DNA of 64,000 bases from Mesorhizobium qingshengii (GCF_900103325.1 NZ_FMXM01000013.1:124001-188000), one strand, 5' to 3'; positions 26,365 through 35,729 are shown, counted from the first letter of the stretch. The notes: generated by a model not told the origin, from the letters alone. Program-made: numbers and translations.

Positions 26365-27075
26365 TTGGCCGATACGAGCGATTTTAAAGCCGAGCCGCCG
26401 GCGGGGATTGACCCTATCGGGGCCTCCAGCGAGGGCGCCTCGCTTTATGAACGGATCAGGGAAGACATCATCGAGGGACGGCTCGCCGCCAATGAACGGC
26501 TTGTGGTCACCGATCTCGCCCGGCGTCACGGCACCTCGACCAACCCCGTGCGAGAGGCTCTGCAGTTGCTACGGGGCGAAGGCTTTGTCACCTTTGTCGC
26601 CAATCGCGGGGCGCGCGTCCGGCCCATAGATCAGGATTTCGTCCGCGACATCTACGAGATCGGTGTTCTGATCGAGCCGGCCCTGACACGATGGTTCGTG
26701 AACATGGCCACCAGCGAGGACATCGCCGAACTCGAACGGCTCCAGGGCCTGATCGAAGAGAACAACTTCGCCGACACGTCAAGGCACAGCGAGCTGGATA
26801 CCGCCTTCCACACGGTGATGTACCAGCGGCACTATAACCGCCATGCCGCCGAGCTTTGGTGGAAGCATCGCGAAGTGCTGCGAGCCGTGAGCCGTCGTTT
26901 CAATTTCACGCTCGCACGGCGTGCCGCGATCCTGCGCGAGCACCGCGAGCTCATCGCCCTCGTAAAGGCGGGCGAGGCAGACAAGGCCGCCGAACTCATC
27001 TCCCGCCATGTCGAGGGTTCCGGCCGGCATGTTCTCGAACAGATGCGCGCGCGCAACGCCGCTCGGGCCGGATAG
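26365..27075 (+). CDS. GntR-family (FadR/FCD) transcriptional regulator
   Basis: A 236-residue regulator. The N-terminal winged helix is LYERIREDIIEGRLAANERL followed by RHGTSTNPVREALQLLRGEG. The C-terminal FCD domain (about residues 95-225) has the metal/ligand His region SELDTAFHTVMYQRHYN. Members sense sugar acids or organic acids and usually repress. I chose the TTG at 26365 because GGGGAG lies 6 nt upstream; a GTG at 26323 is in frame but lacks a site. It stands between the divergent transport operon and the dehydratase genes, so probably controls both. Confidence 0.9.
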   Translation: MADTSDFKAEPPAGIDPIGASSEGASLYERIREDIIEGRLAANERLVVTDLARRHGTSTNPVREALQLLRGEGFVTFVANRGARVRPIDQDFVRDIYEIGVLIEPALTRWFVNMATSEDIAELERLQGLIEENNFADTSRHSELDTAFHTVMYQRHYNRHAAELWWKHREVLRAVSRRFNFTLARRAAILREHRELIALVKAGEADKAAELISRHVEGSGRHVLEQMRARNAARAG

Positions 27076-27129
27076 AATTTCCCATCTGGAACATCGTTAG
27101 CCTGACCATCAGATAAAGGTAGTTGAGAG

Positions 27130-28296
27130 ATGAAAATCACGAGCATTCGGCCGTGGCTGATCAAATCCGATGCTTCTTATTGGGGAGAGTACCTGTTCGT
27201 CGAAGTGACGACCGATGAGGGGGTGAGTGGCTGGGGAGAGATCACCACCACCACCAGGCTCGCCAACCGCGCGCTCTGCACGATCCTGCGGCAGATCGGC
27301 GCCGCCGTGACCGGCGAGGATCCAGCGCGGATCGAGCATCTGTGGCACAAGATCTTCCGCAGCTTCACCTACATGGGCAGCCGCGGCGCCGCCGTCGAAT
27401 GCGTGAGCGCCATCGATATAGCCCTCTGGGACATCCGGGGCAAAGTCCTCGGCCAGCCGATTTACGAGCTGCTGGGCGGACCGGTACGCGACGAAATCGC
27501 GCTCTACACCCATCCCAACCAGGCCAAGTTCACCAGCAAGGAGGCTGTGGTCCGCGAAATCCTGGACATCGTCGAGTCCGGACACACCGCGCTCAAGTTC
27601 GATCCTTTCCCCCACCAGGGCCGCACCGCCGATGGCCTGTCCCGCGAACAGCGGGACGGCTACCTCGATGGCAGCATGACCCGCAAGGACGAGCGCGAAG
27701 CCGCCGAACTCACGGCTCTGATCCGCGAAACGGCGGGGCCCGATGTCGACATTCTCATCGATGCGCATGGCCGCTTCGACGTTCCCACCGCCATTCGCCT
27801 CTGTCGGAGCCTCGAGGAAGCTGGCCAGATCGACTGGTTTGAGGAGCCCTGCCCGCCCGAGAGCCTGAACGCCCTCAAGCAGGTGCGCGAGAAGGTCAGT
27901 GCCGCAATCTCGTGGGGCGAACGCGGTCACACGAAGTGGGATTTCGTGCCGGTGCTCGAAAACAGGCTCGCTGACTACATCATGCCGGACGTAACCTGGA
28001 CCGGCGGCATTACCGAACTCAAGAAGATTTCCGCCCTGTGCGAAGCCTACTACATCCCGGTTTCGCCGCATGACGCCGCGGGGCCGATCAACGTGGTTGC
28101 GGGAGCGCAGGTGATGATGACCGTTCCCAACTTCTACAAACTCGAAACGTCGGAGTGGAACCTGGGCAAATACGATCACCTGATCGACACACCACTCGAC
28201 GTTTCGAACGGCAGCCTCAAGCTGACGTCGAAGCCTGGTCTTGGCGTTGAAATGAACCGCGAGTACCTGCAAGCCCACGAGATTGAACTGGGCTAG
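27130..28296 (+). CDS. Enolase-superfamily dehydratase (mandelate racemase family)
   Basis: A 388-residue member of the mandelate racemase group. Key residues in order: Lys/Asp in ALKFDPFP, Asp-x-His in LIDAHGRFD, Glu in WFEEPCPPE, Glu in SWGERGHTK and a catalytic His in VSPHDAAGP. The Asp-x-His pattern suggests a galactonate-dehydratase-like reaction on a sugar acid. It is the first structural gene after gntR, 54 bases downstream and in the same direction. Confidence 0.9.
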   Translation: MKITSIRPWLIKSDASYWGEYLFVEVTTDEGVSGWGEITTTTRLANRALCTILRQIGAAVTGEDPARIEHLWHKIFRSFTYMGSRGAAVECVSAIDIALWDIRGKVLGQPIYELLGGPVRDEIALYTHPNQAKFTSKEAVVREILDIVESGHTALKFDPFPHQGRTADGLSREQRDGYLDGSMTRKDEREAAELTALIRETAGPDVDILIDAHGRFDVPTAIRLCRSLEEAGQIDWFEEPCPPESLNALKQVREKVSAAISWGERGHTKWDFVPVLENRLADYIMPDVTWTGGITELKKISALCEAYYIPVSPHDAAGPINVVAGAQVMMTVPNFYKLETSEWNLGKYDHLIDTPLDVSNGSLKLTSKPGLGVEMNREYLQAHEIELG

Positions 28297-28367
28297 CAAC
28301 GCTCTGTGCCGGCCAGCGTGCGGGCGACAAGCCTCGCCACCGGAAGCCACCAGAAGGAGGATAAGTC

Positions 28368-29726
28368 ATGCCAAAGACGGGTGGAGCCGACGCGGCGCTC
28401 AATCGGGTGAACACGAACTCCAAGCCATCCCAGCTTCGCATCACGGACATGCGGGTAGCCGAGATCGTCGGCGCGCCGTTCACCTCGGCGCTGCTCAAGA
28501 TCTACACCAACCAGGGCATCGTCGGGCTTGGCGAGGTGCGCGACGGCGCCAGCGCCACTTACGCGCTGATGCTGAAGAGCCGGCTGCTTGGCGAGAACCC
28601 TTGCGACATCGATCGCCTGTTTCGCCGAATCAAGCAGTTCGGCGGGCATGGCCGGCAAGGCGGCGGCGTCTCGGCGGTCGAGATCGCCTTGTGGGATCTC
28701 GCCGGCAAGGCTTATGGCGTCCCCATCTACCAGATGCTCGGCGGCAAGTTTCGCGACAAGGTGCGCGTCTATTGCGATACCGACGCCGAGAAACCGAGCG
28801 GCACCGAAACCGGAAAGCGCCTCAAGGAGCGCATGAACCGCGGTTTTACTTTCCTCAAGATGGACCTGGGCTTGATGCAGATCGCCCATGTCCCGGGTGC
28901 CGTGGTCGCGCCCGCCGGCGCGCTCGAAAGGTTTCGCGCCAATCCGCGCGGCCGTGGCGGCGCGCTCGAGGAGCGCAAGGCTCGCAATCTCGCTTACGAT
29001 GCGCAGAACGTGCAGCACCCGTTCACGGGCCTGCATTTCACCGAAAAGGGGATCGACCTGCTCGAGCAGTATATCAACGAGGTTCGCGAGGTCATCGGAT
29101 ACGGGGTCCCGCTCGCCATTGACCATGTCGGCCACATCTCGCTGCAGGACGGCATACGCCTGTCGCGCCGTATCGAGAAATACGTGCCAGCCTGGCTGGA
29201 GGACGTGATCCCCTGGCAGTACACCGAACAGTACCGACAGTTGCAGGACGCCACCACGGTGCCGATCTGCACCGGCGAGGACATCTACCTCAAGGAAGCT
29301 TTCGAGCCTTTGCTCAGGAGCCGCGGCCTCTCGGTCATCCACCCGGACCTGCTCACCAGCGGCGGCATCCTCGAGACCAAAAAGATCGGCGATATGGCGC
29401 AGGACCACGGCGTCGCCATGGCGATCCACATGGCAGAAAGCCCGATCGCCGCAATGGCCGCCGCACATGTCGCGACCGCGACCGAAAACTTCATGGCGCT
29501 CGAATACCATTCCGCCGACGTCGACTGGTGGGACGATATCGTCACCGGCCTGCCCAAGCCGCTCGTGAAGGACGGCTTCATCACTGTTCCGGACAAGCCG
29601 GGCCTGGGGATCGACGACGTGGTCGACGAGGTAATCTCGCTGCACCTGCAACCGGGTGTCACGGGGATATGGCAATCCACCGAGCATTGGGACAATGAAT
29701 ATAGCTGGGACCGGACCTGGAGTTAG
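28368..29726 (+). CDS. Enolase-superfamily protein, long form
   Basis: A 452-residue relative of the mandelate racemase family, longer than its neighbours because of an insertion around residues 175-225 (VVAPAGALERF onward to FTGLHFTEKG). Likely active-site segments are FLKMDLGL, LAIDHVGHI, WLEDVIPW, ICTGEDIYL and IHMAESPIA. AAGGAGGATAAGTC precedes the ATG, a strong site. The reaction is probably a sugar-acid dehydration, but the insertion leaves the substrate open. Confidence 0.88.
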   Translation: MPKTGGADAALNRVNTNSKPSQLRITDMRVAEIVGAPFTSALLKIYTNQGIVGLGEVRDGASATYALMLKSRLLGENPCDIDRLFRRIKQFGGHGRQGGGVSAVEIALWDLAGKAYGVPIYQMLGGKFRDKVRVYCDTDAEKPSGTETGKRLKERMNRGFTFLKMDLGLMQIAHVPGAVVAPAGALERFRANPRGRGGALEERKARNLAYDAQNVQHPFTGLHFTEKGIDLLEQYINEVREVIGYGVPLAIDHVGHISLQDGIRLSRRIEKYVPAWLEDVIPWQYTEQYRQLQDATTVPICTGEDIYLKEAFEPLLRSRGLSVIHPDLLTSGGILETKKIGDMAQDHGVAMAIHMAESPIAAMAAAHVATATENFMALEYHSADVDWWDDIVTGLPKPLVKDGFITVPDKPGLGIDDVVDEVISLHLQPGVTGIWQSTEHWDNEYSWDRTWS

Positions 29727-29829
29727 CCCAGCCCCCCTTCCCTCATTCCCCCAGGCTCACAGGGCCAACGACCGACCATTCGTGTCGACCTCTCCCAAGG
29801 GAGAGGCGAAGAAAGAAACGGACGAAACC

Positions 29830-30156
29830 ATGATCTACGAACTGCGTATCTATGACTGCCTGCCGGGCAGGCTGCCGGCTTTGCTCAAGCGCTTTTCCGA
29901 CCAAACGCTGGTCATCTGGGAGAGGCATGGCATCCGCCAAGCCGGGTTTTTCACCACGGCGATCGGCGAAAACAGCAATCGCCTCACCTATTTCCTCGCC
30001 TGGGAATCGCTGGCCGAGCGTGAGGCGAAATGGGCGGCTTTCGTCACCGATCCGGCATGGCACAGGGCCCGGGACGAGTCTGAGCGCGACGGGCAGATCA
30101 TTGCCAATATCAGCAGCCAGCTGCTCACGCCGACAGCTTTCTCGTCTGTGAAATAG
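29830..30156 (+). CDS. NIPSNAP-family small protein
   Basis: A 108-residue protein starting MIYELRIYDCLPGRLPALLK, the classic NIPSNAP opening. It has a ferredoxin-like fold and no assigned enzymatic role; bacterial NIPSNAP genes often accompany catabolic operons. The ATG at 29830 is chosen by family alignment; the ribosome site is weak. It lies 10 bases before the next dehydratase gene. A tight CCTCTCCC-AA-GGGAGAGG palindrome sits upstream at 29789-29806. Confidence 0.85.
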   Translation: MIYELRIYDCLPGRLPALLKRFSDQTLVIWERHGIRQAGFFTTAIGENSNRLTYFLAWESLAEREAKWAAFVTDPAWHRARDESERDGQIIANISSQLLTPTAFSSVK

Positions 30157-30165
30157 GACTGCGCC

Positions 30166-31365
30166 ATGAAGATCACCGACCTGCGCTGCGCTGTGATAGG
30201 CAAGCACCCGATCGTCCGCATCGTCACCGACGAGGGCCTTTATGGCCTTGGGGAAGTCGAGTTCACCAAGGCCTACCTCAAGCCCTTCGTGCTGCATTTC
30301 CGCGAGGCACTGATCGGCGAGGACCCGACCGATGTCGAGCGCGTGATGCTGAAGATCCGCCAGCGCGGTTCGTTCAAGCCCTATGGCGCCGCCGTCTCCG
30401 CCATCGAGCATGCGCTGTGGGACATCGCCGGCAAGGCGGCGGGCGTTCCGGCCTACAAACTGCTCGGCGGCAAGGTGCGCGACAAGGTGCGCGTCTACAA
30501 CGGCTCGATCCGCCAGAAGCGCACGGGCGACCGGCCGGAGGATTATGCCGCCGACGTCAAATGGATGATGGAGCAGCCGCAGAACTTCTTCATGGTCAAG
30601 CAAGGAATCTCGTTCCACTCCAACATGAAGGACACCATCGATGGCTTCCACTACGGCGTGACGCAGAAGAAGGCCGGCTATCACGGCGCCATGGATCAGG
30701 GCGTGATCAGCGAGCGCGGCTTCAATCACATGCTCGACTGCGTGATCGCGATGAAGGAAGTGCTGGGCGACAAGGTCAGCCTGGCGCTCGACTGCGGCCC
30801 GGGCTGGATGCTGCCCGATGCGATCAAGTTCGCTCGCGCGGTCGAGAAGTACAATCTGATGTGGCTGGAGGACATGCTGACCGGCGACTATGTGCCGTGG
30901 GTCAATCCGCAGGCCTATCGGGAACTGACCACCTCCACCTCGACGCCAATCCATACGGGAGAGCAGATCTACCTGCGGCACAATTTCAAGGAGCTGATCG
31001 AGACACAGGCCGTGCGCGTCATCGGCCCCGATCCTGCCGATATTGGCGGCATCGCCGAGCTCAAATGGGTCGCCGAGCACGCCTACATGCACTCGATCCT
31101 GATGGCGCCGCATGGCACCGCGAACGGGCTGCTCGGCCTCGGCGCGCTGATCAATGTCTGCGCCACCTTGCCCGCCAACTACATCGCCTTCGAATACCCG
31201 AGCGCCTCCGACCCCTGGTGGGAGGACCTCGTAATCGGCCTGCCTTCGCAGATCGTGAAGGACAGCATGGTGGACCTGCTGGAAGCGCCGGGGCTGGGCC
31301 TCGACATCGACGCCGAAGCCGCCAGGAAGTATCTCAGGGAAGAGGATGCGGGCTTCTTCGACTGA
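30166..31365 (+). CDS. Enolase-superfamily dehydratase (mandelate racemase family)
   Basis: A 399-residue family member beginning MKITDLRCAVIGKHPIVRIV. Active-site strands: FFMVKQGISFH, LALDCGPGW (Asp), WLEDMLTGD (Glu), IHTGEQIYL (Glu) and MAPHGTANG (His). The DCGPGW form differs from the Asp-x-His of two neighbouring paralogues, so it probably acts on another stereoisomer. Last gene of the rightward gntR operon. Confidence 0.9.
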   Translation: MKITDLRCAVIGKHPIVRIVTDEGLYGLGEVEFTKAYLKPFVLHFREALIGEDPTDVERVMLKIRQRGSFKPYGAAVSAIEHALWDIAGKAAGVPAYKLLGGKVRDKVRVYNGSIRQKRTGDRPEDYAADVKWMMEQPQNFFMVKQGISFHSNMKDTIDGFHYGVTQKKAGYHGAMDQGVISERGFNHMLDCVIAMKEVLGDKVSLALDCGPGWMLPDAIKFARAVEKYNLMWLEDMLTGDYVPWVNPQAYRELTTSTSTPIHTGEQIYLRHNFKELIETQAVRVIGPDPADIGGIAELKWVAEHAYMHSILMAPHGTANGLLGLGALINVCATLPANYIAFEYPSASDPWWEDLVIGLPSQIVKDSMVDLLEAPGLGLDIDAEAARKYLREEDAGFFD

Positions 31366-31470
31366 ACCATTCTTCTTTCGCCACCCTGCACGCAAACTGG
31401 CATCCGCAATGACCGCTTCGGGTTATTCACGGCTATGCAGGCGGGGTGCCTCAACACCCGCTTCAGACTA

Positions 31471-31507
31471 ATTCGCGTCTTGAAGCCGACGGTCTGCACT
31501 CGGCCCC
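31471..31507. repeat. Dispersed degenerate repeat, copy 2
   Basis: ATTCGCG...AAGCCGACGGTCTGCACTCGGCCC, matching the copy at 16021-16057 at roughly five of six positions. It lies in the 31366-31634 gap, which otherwise shows no gene. Confidence 0.5.
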
Positions 31508-31634
31508 AATGGTGCCGGCGGCAATGCGCCTCAAGTCCGACATTCGGTTGAACTTTGATCGCGCCCAGAAGCGAACGCTCCGCGATTGCCGCGGGATGAC
31601 GGTCTATGGGGTAAAGACGGAAACTCGCCGCCAA

Positions 31635-33932
31635 TTATGGGGGCGGCTCGCACGATACGGTGATCTGAAGGTCGTATACCCCGTCATCGTCGTCATCGTC
31701 GTCTTCAGCCGGGTTGAAGACCAGGGAAAGCTGAACTGTGAGACTGGCCCCTATTCCCTCCAGAACTTTATCCGTGTTGGCCAGCATGTCGAAGGAAGGT
31801 ATCTGGATTGACGTCCGGTCAGCCGGGCTGAGGTCGTCCAGTTCGACCAACTCGAATTCAGCCGAATCGATGTACCGAACCATGTTGATCTGAGGCAGAT
31901 CGCGGAACGAATCGTCGTCGAACTCCAATTCGTCGCTGTTTGGGATATGAACGCGAAGCTGACCACCAACGCTGACATTGATCTGGATGTCATCGGAACC
32001 AGCCTCGCTTCCCAGGAAGCCGTCCGTCTCGTCGCGGCAGAAAAGGCGCGCCATCGTCCGGGCGCGGGAGCCGGCGTTGTTCGGGTTGCCGTAGAGGTAG
32101 CTGACGTTCGACTTCAGCGTGATGGTGAAGCGCTCTGCAGTAAAGCTTGGATCGCGACGTTGCGCCAGAAAATAGCCGTTCAACGGGCGGTCATAGCCTA
32201 CCTGCGAGACGACGGCAGGGCCGGCATCCACTTTGTCCAATAGAGCCAAGTCGGTCGATCCGGGCTTGGAAGCGACCACGAGCAGACCGAATGCATCCAT
32301 GTCCGAATTGTTTATAGATATGGTCGAGTTGGCGTTCAGGCTGCCATCCAGCTCGGTGTCGAGCGCCGCGCAGAACCAGACGGTGTCCATCTCATCGAAA
32401 TCGGGCGTGGACGGGTCATTTAGCGAGTGCGGTGCTCCGACCTTGGCTTGGGCAACAAACGGCACGTTGCGCTGCAGGGGAATGGCGTCCAGGCGGCTCG
32501 TGCCAGCATAGCGATGGACCCGCACCCTGTAGCGTCGTTCGCCGCGCCGACTTGGATGGGCGATGCGGATGAGGAAGGGAGCAAGTGGCAATGCGAAGCG
32601 CGTCATCTTTTCCTGGCGCGGCCCACCTTCGTCCTGGATGCTGAATGGTTTCACCGGAACCGAAAGATTGTCGGCGGTGAAGATGTCCATCCTCACGTCG
32701 GGGCCGCCGAGCGTAAGGTCGATCGCATAGCCGCCGGGATCCTTGATGCAGATCCAGTGCATCTGGCCTTCAACGAGGAAGCCGTCGAATATCTTGTCGC
32801 CGCTTCCGATCGGCATGTTGATCTGCTCGGACGTGGCGATCGACGCGAAGGGTCGGTCAAGGTCGAGATCGATGCGGACCGGAAGATGGTCGCTAACATA
32901 GGACGTCGGATTCGTCGCGTCTGTCGCAATGTCATAGGCGATGCACATATGCTGCATCGCCCGCCGTCCGTTCAGTGGGCCACGGCCGCGCAACGCGTAG
33001 TCGAGCCGCTGGTTGTGCACCGTCATTCCCCGGTCGAACCAATCAGGCAAAGTCAGCATGCCGAGGCGCACGTCGCCCGGCGACTGTTCGTGCATCCACG
33101 AGTCGTGCAGCACCTTCGTGAAAGGGGCGCCGGGCGTGTTGAAGCGCTCGGTCCACTCCTGCCGGAAACCAGTGGTCGGATGGCTCATACCGTCGATGTT
33201 GAGATCGCCGCACATCAAGATCTCGGCATCCTCGACGTTGCCCGTCATTGTTTTGATGAGATCGAAGGCCTGGTTGAGCTGCTTGCGGCGTATGTCCTTG
33301 TGTGCCTCGACATTGTCGGTCGCGTCGGCCTGTGTGTGGCTGTTCAGCAGATGGAATGCCTTCCCATCCTGCACGAGTTTGGCGTACAGCACTCCCTTGG
33401 AGGCGGCGGAATCGTCCCAAACCGAGTCTTCGTATTCCACGAACGCGACGATGGGGATCTTGTCCTGTCCAACAATGTCCTGCAACTCGGCTGGGACCGG
33501 TATGCCGTCGAACGGAATGCGGCTGAAAATCATCAGACCCGAGTCTTCGAACTTGCTGAAAGGGATCAGGATCAGTCCGATGACGCCTGCGACAATCGAC
33601 AGCGCGGCGCCGCCGGGAATGGTCGCCGCATAGCCGGCAACACCCAAAAGCGTCGCGCACACGGTTGAAACCGAGTCACCTTGCGCCTTCTCGACGCGGA
33701 ACGGGTATTTGCCCTTGAGATGCGAGATCAATGCATCGCGTCCGTCCTCGTCGAATACTTCCTGGAAGCACAAGACGTCGTAGTCCCACTCGCTGCCGAG
33801 AACCCTCTTCGAAATTAGCTTGGCGCGATCCTCGACGTTCTCGTATGGCGTCAGGGATCCTTGTGCGCCGGCTTCCATGGCCCACGACCGCATCTGGACA
33901 TTGTAGGTCAGAACTCTGATCGACGCGCTCAT
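31635..33932 (-). CDS. Large endonuclease/exonuclease/phosphatase-fold protein
   Basis: A 765-residue protein. Residues 1 to about 375 form an EEP domain (DNase I/sphingomyelinase fold): LTYNVQM, CFQEVFDEDG, LNSHTQADATD, MCGDLNIDG and SDHLPVRIDL contain the expected Asn, Glu, Asp-x-Asn and Asp-His residues. Unusually, a 35-residue hydrophobic stretch (LLGVAGYAATIPGGAALSIV onward) interrupts it near residue 105. The C-terminal 390 residues are beta-rich and I do not recognise them; they end in an acidic run of seven Asp. There is no signal peptide. GAGGACAAG precedes the ATG. It follows the NHL-repeat gene by 7 bases. Confidence 0.8.
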   Translation of the reverse strand: MSASIRVLTYNVQMRSWAMEAGAQGSLTPYENVEDRAKLISKRVLGSEWDYDVLCFQEVFDEDGRDALISHLKGKYPFRVEKAQGDSVSTVCATLLGVAGYAATIPGGAALSIVAGVIGLILIPFSKFEDSGLMIFSRIPFDGIPVPAELQDIVGQDKIPIVAFVEYEDSVWDDSAASKGVLYAKLVQDGKAFHLLNSHTQADATDNVEAHKDIRRKQLNQAFDLIKTMTGNVEDAEILMCGDLNIDGMSHPTTGFRQEWTERFNTPGAPFTKVLHDSWMHEQSPGDVRLGMLTLPDWFDRGMTVHNQRLDYALRGRGPLNGRRAMQHMCIAYDIATDATNPTSYVSDHLPVRIDLDLDRPFASIATSEQINMPIGSGDKIFDGFLVEGQMHWICIKDPGGYAIDLTLGGPDVRMDIFTADNLSVPVKPFSIQDEGGPRQEKMTRFALPLAPFLIRIAHPSRRGERRYRVRVHRYAGTSRLDAIPLQRNVPFVAQAKVGAPHSLNDPSTPDFDEMDTVWFCAALDTELDGSLNANSTISINNSDMDAFGLLVVASKPGSTDLALLDKVDAGPAVVSQVGYDRPLNGYFLAQRRDPSFTAERFTITLKSNVSYLYGNPNNAGSRARTMARLFCRDETDGFLGSEAGSDDIQINVSVGGQLRVHIPNSDELEFDDDSFRDLPQINMVRYIDSAEFELVELDDLSPADRTSIQIPSFDMLANTDKVLEGIGASLTVQLSLVFNPAEDDDDDDDGVYDLQITVSCEPPP

Positions 33933-33939
33933 CTTGTCC

Positions 33940-34764
33940 TCAGGGCAGCTGGCAGAGGGCGGTTGGCCGGCGGATGCCGACCTGATCGAGCCTGGCGTCG
34001 AGCGACACATTCCAGCCCGAGGCGTCGCGAACAACAGAGCAGAGCGCAAGCGTAGGAAGGAAGAATGCAGCCAAGGAATCCGCGCTTGTCACGGCAAGTG
34101 CCGCCGGATAGCGCAGGACATCCCCGAGGATCGTCTCCGTGATCCCGCCTGACGGCGAGGCCATGATGGAAAGTCCTTCGCGTGTCAGGTCTCCCACAAT
34201 GATCGTACCGTCGGGCAGCACGGCGACCGCGGCGGGATTTCGGAACGTGCCCTGCGAACTCACATCCCAAGAAGCATCGTCGAGCTGAGCAAGCTGCACG
34301 ATACGCGCCGCCGCTGGATCCGCCACTACCAGCCCACCCGGTCCGTGCTGGATGCAGGCCGGACCTGCGAACCTGCCCGGCCCGACGGAGCCTGCGGCAA
34401 TTTTCTGGCCGTAAGTCTGCCAACCGGTTCCGTCAAAGGCATCCATGGCGACTATTCGGAAATTGCCGGTATCGGCGACGAAAATCCGTCCCTCGTCGGA
34501 GACGGCAACTCCCATCGGGTTTTGAAACTGGCCGACCCCGGCACCCTGCGACCCGAAACTTTCCCAATTCGTGCCGTCTTCGGCGCAGGCGATGATCCGG
34601 CTTTGGCTGCGGTCGGCTGTCAACAACCGTCCGTCCGGAATGCGGGCCAAGCCATACGGAAGGCCGAAACCAGCGGGCGCCGGCACGTCAGCCGGGGGAT
34701 CGGACGGATTCGCCTGGAGAATTGAAACTCCTCGCCTCAAGTCGGAAACAGCAAGTCTAGCCAT
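33940..34764 (-). CDS. NHL-repeat beta-propeller protein
   Basis: About 274 residues with repeating NHL-type blades, e.g. GVGQFQNPMGVAVSDEGRIF followed by VADTGNFRIVAMD, then PACIQHGPGGLVVADPAAAR. Proteins of this kind bind partners or are lyases and esterases; no catalytic residues stand out. The ATG at 34762-34764 is favoured; an upstream frame offers other starts without ribosome sites. It is co-directional with and 7 bases upstream of the EEP-fold gene, so the two products probably act together. Confidence 0.75.
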   Translation of the reverse strand: MARLAVSDLRRGVSILQANPSDPPADVPAPAGFGLPYGLARIPDGRLLTADRSQSRIIACAEDGTNWESFGSQGAGVGQFQNPMGVAVSDEGRIFVADTGNFRIVAMDAFDGTGWQTYGQKIAAGSVGPGRFAGPACIQHGPGGLVVADPAAARIVQLAQLDDASWDVSSQGTFRNPAAVAVLPDGTIIVGDLTREGLSIMASPSGGITETILGDVLRYPAALAVTSADSLAAFFLPTLALCSVVRDASGWNVSLDARLDQVGIRRPTALCQLP

Positions 34765-35217
34765 CTCATAATCCCAGCCGCGGTTGTTCCAGATGCCAGT
34801 CGATGACTCTCCAGCCCTGGTTGCCATTGAATACTGCAACCAGCAAGACACCGGTGTGAAACAGCTCACTGAGACAGGCGAGACTAAATGTGCGGCTGAA
34901 GCCGATCCCAGTCAATGATGGTTGATGTCGGCGTCTTTAGGCCCTGCGTCTAACAGGCGCCTGATTCGAGCAGCTAAACGGGCTGAAGCGTCGCAATGAG
35001 GGTAAGTTCGATCCGGCAATAGCCAGAGTTGAACTTCCTCAGGCGCGAACCGAACGGCCGCTTATCTGTGGCAGTACCCCGAAAGCAGTCAGGCTGCAGA
35101 TGGCCCGTTGCGGACAGACAGCAAGGCGCCGCAATTCAGACGTTTAGATTAGTTTTGCCGCTTCCCCAAAGCCGACATCCAAGCACAGGGCTGAGGGGCG
35201 TGGTTGCTCGCGACTGC
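34765..35217. other. Intergenic stretch without a recognisable gene
   Basis: I find no coding frame with a start signal, no repeat I recognise and no clear promoter in this 450-base stretch. Confidence 0.5.
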
Positions 35218-35586
35218 TCAGCGTGTTGATCTTGGCCCGCTGAAGAACGCGCGCCAAAGAAGGCCGACCCCAAGCAGGATTATGAGAAGCGGGGCCAGGG
35301 GCCACTGCAAGTTGAAGATTTCCCAGATGCCTGCGACAATAAACACAGCCCCGCAGATCAGCCAAAGGCCGTCATTCTTTTCGCTTGCTATCCGCAAGGT
35401 CGCCTGAGCCGAAAGAACGATGATGCCAAGGCCGGCGAGAAACCATCCCCATCCGACATTGGCGAGGATCGAGGCTCCGAACCAGATTAGGAATGCTGCC
35501 CACGCCGCCGTATCGATCCGGCGACCTAGTTCACTTCTCGGCGAGACGTCAGGTCTTTCGCTCCGATGAGGGGTATCGCTGCCCAT
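35218..35586 (-). CDS. Small membrane protein
   Basis: A 122-residue protein with a polar 30-residue N-terminus and about four hydrophobic segments (WAAFLIWFGASILANVGWGW, FLAGLGIIVLSAQATL, LWLICGAVFIVAGIWEIF, LAPLLIILLGVGLLW). Layout resembles the small LiaF/DUF5668-like membrane domains, but I cannot name the family. GGAAGGAGGAAGTC before the ATG at 35584-35586 is a very strong ribosome site. Confidence 0.75.
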   Translation of the reverse strand: MGSDTPHRSERPDVSPRSELGRRIDTAAWAAFLIWFGASILANVGWGWFLAGLGIIVLSAQATLRIASEKNDGLWLICGAVFIVAGIWEIFNLQWPLAPLLIILLGVGLLWRAFFSGPRSTR

Positions 35587-35729
35587 GACTTCCTCCTTCC
35601 AAACTAGTTCTTGCCCGCGAGAGGCGGTTCCGAACCGTAACCATCGCGGCCTTTGCGAAGCTGAAATCCGCACGCCTAACAGATGCTCGATCCTCAAGAG
35701 TGTCGGCAGAGCGTGTGGCGGATCCTGCG

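Noticed and set aside
29789..29806. CCTCTCCC-AA-GGGAGAGG as a terminator
   Set aside because: The two-base loop is too tight and there is no T-run; the genes on both sides appear co-directional in one operon.
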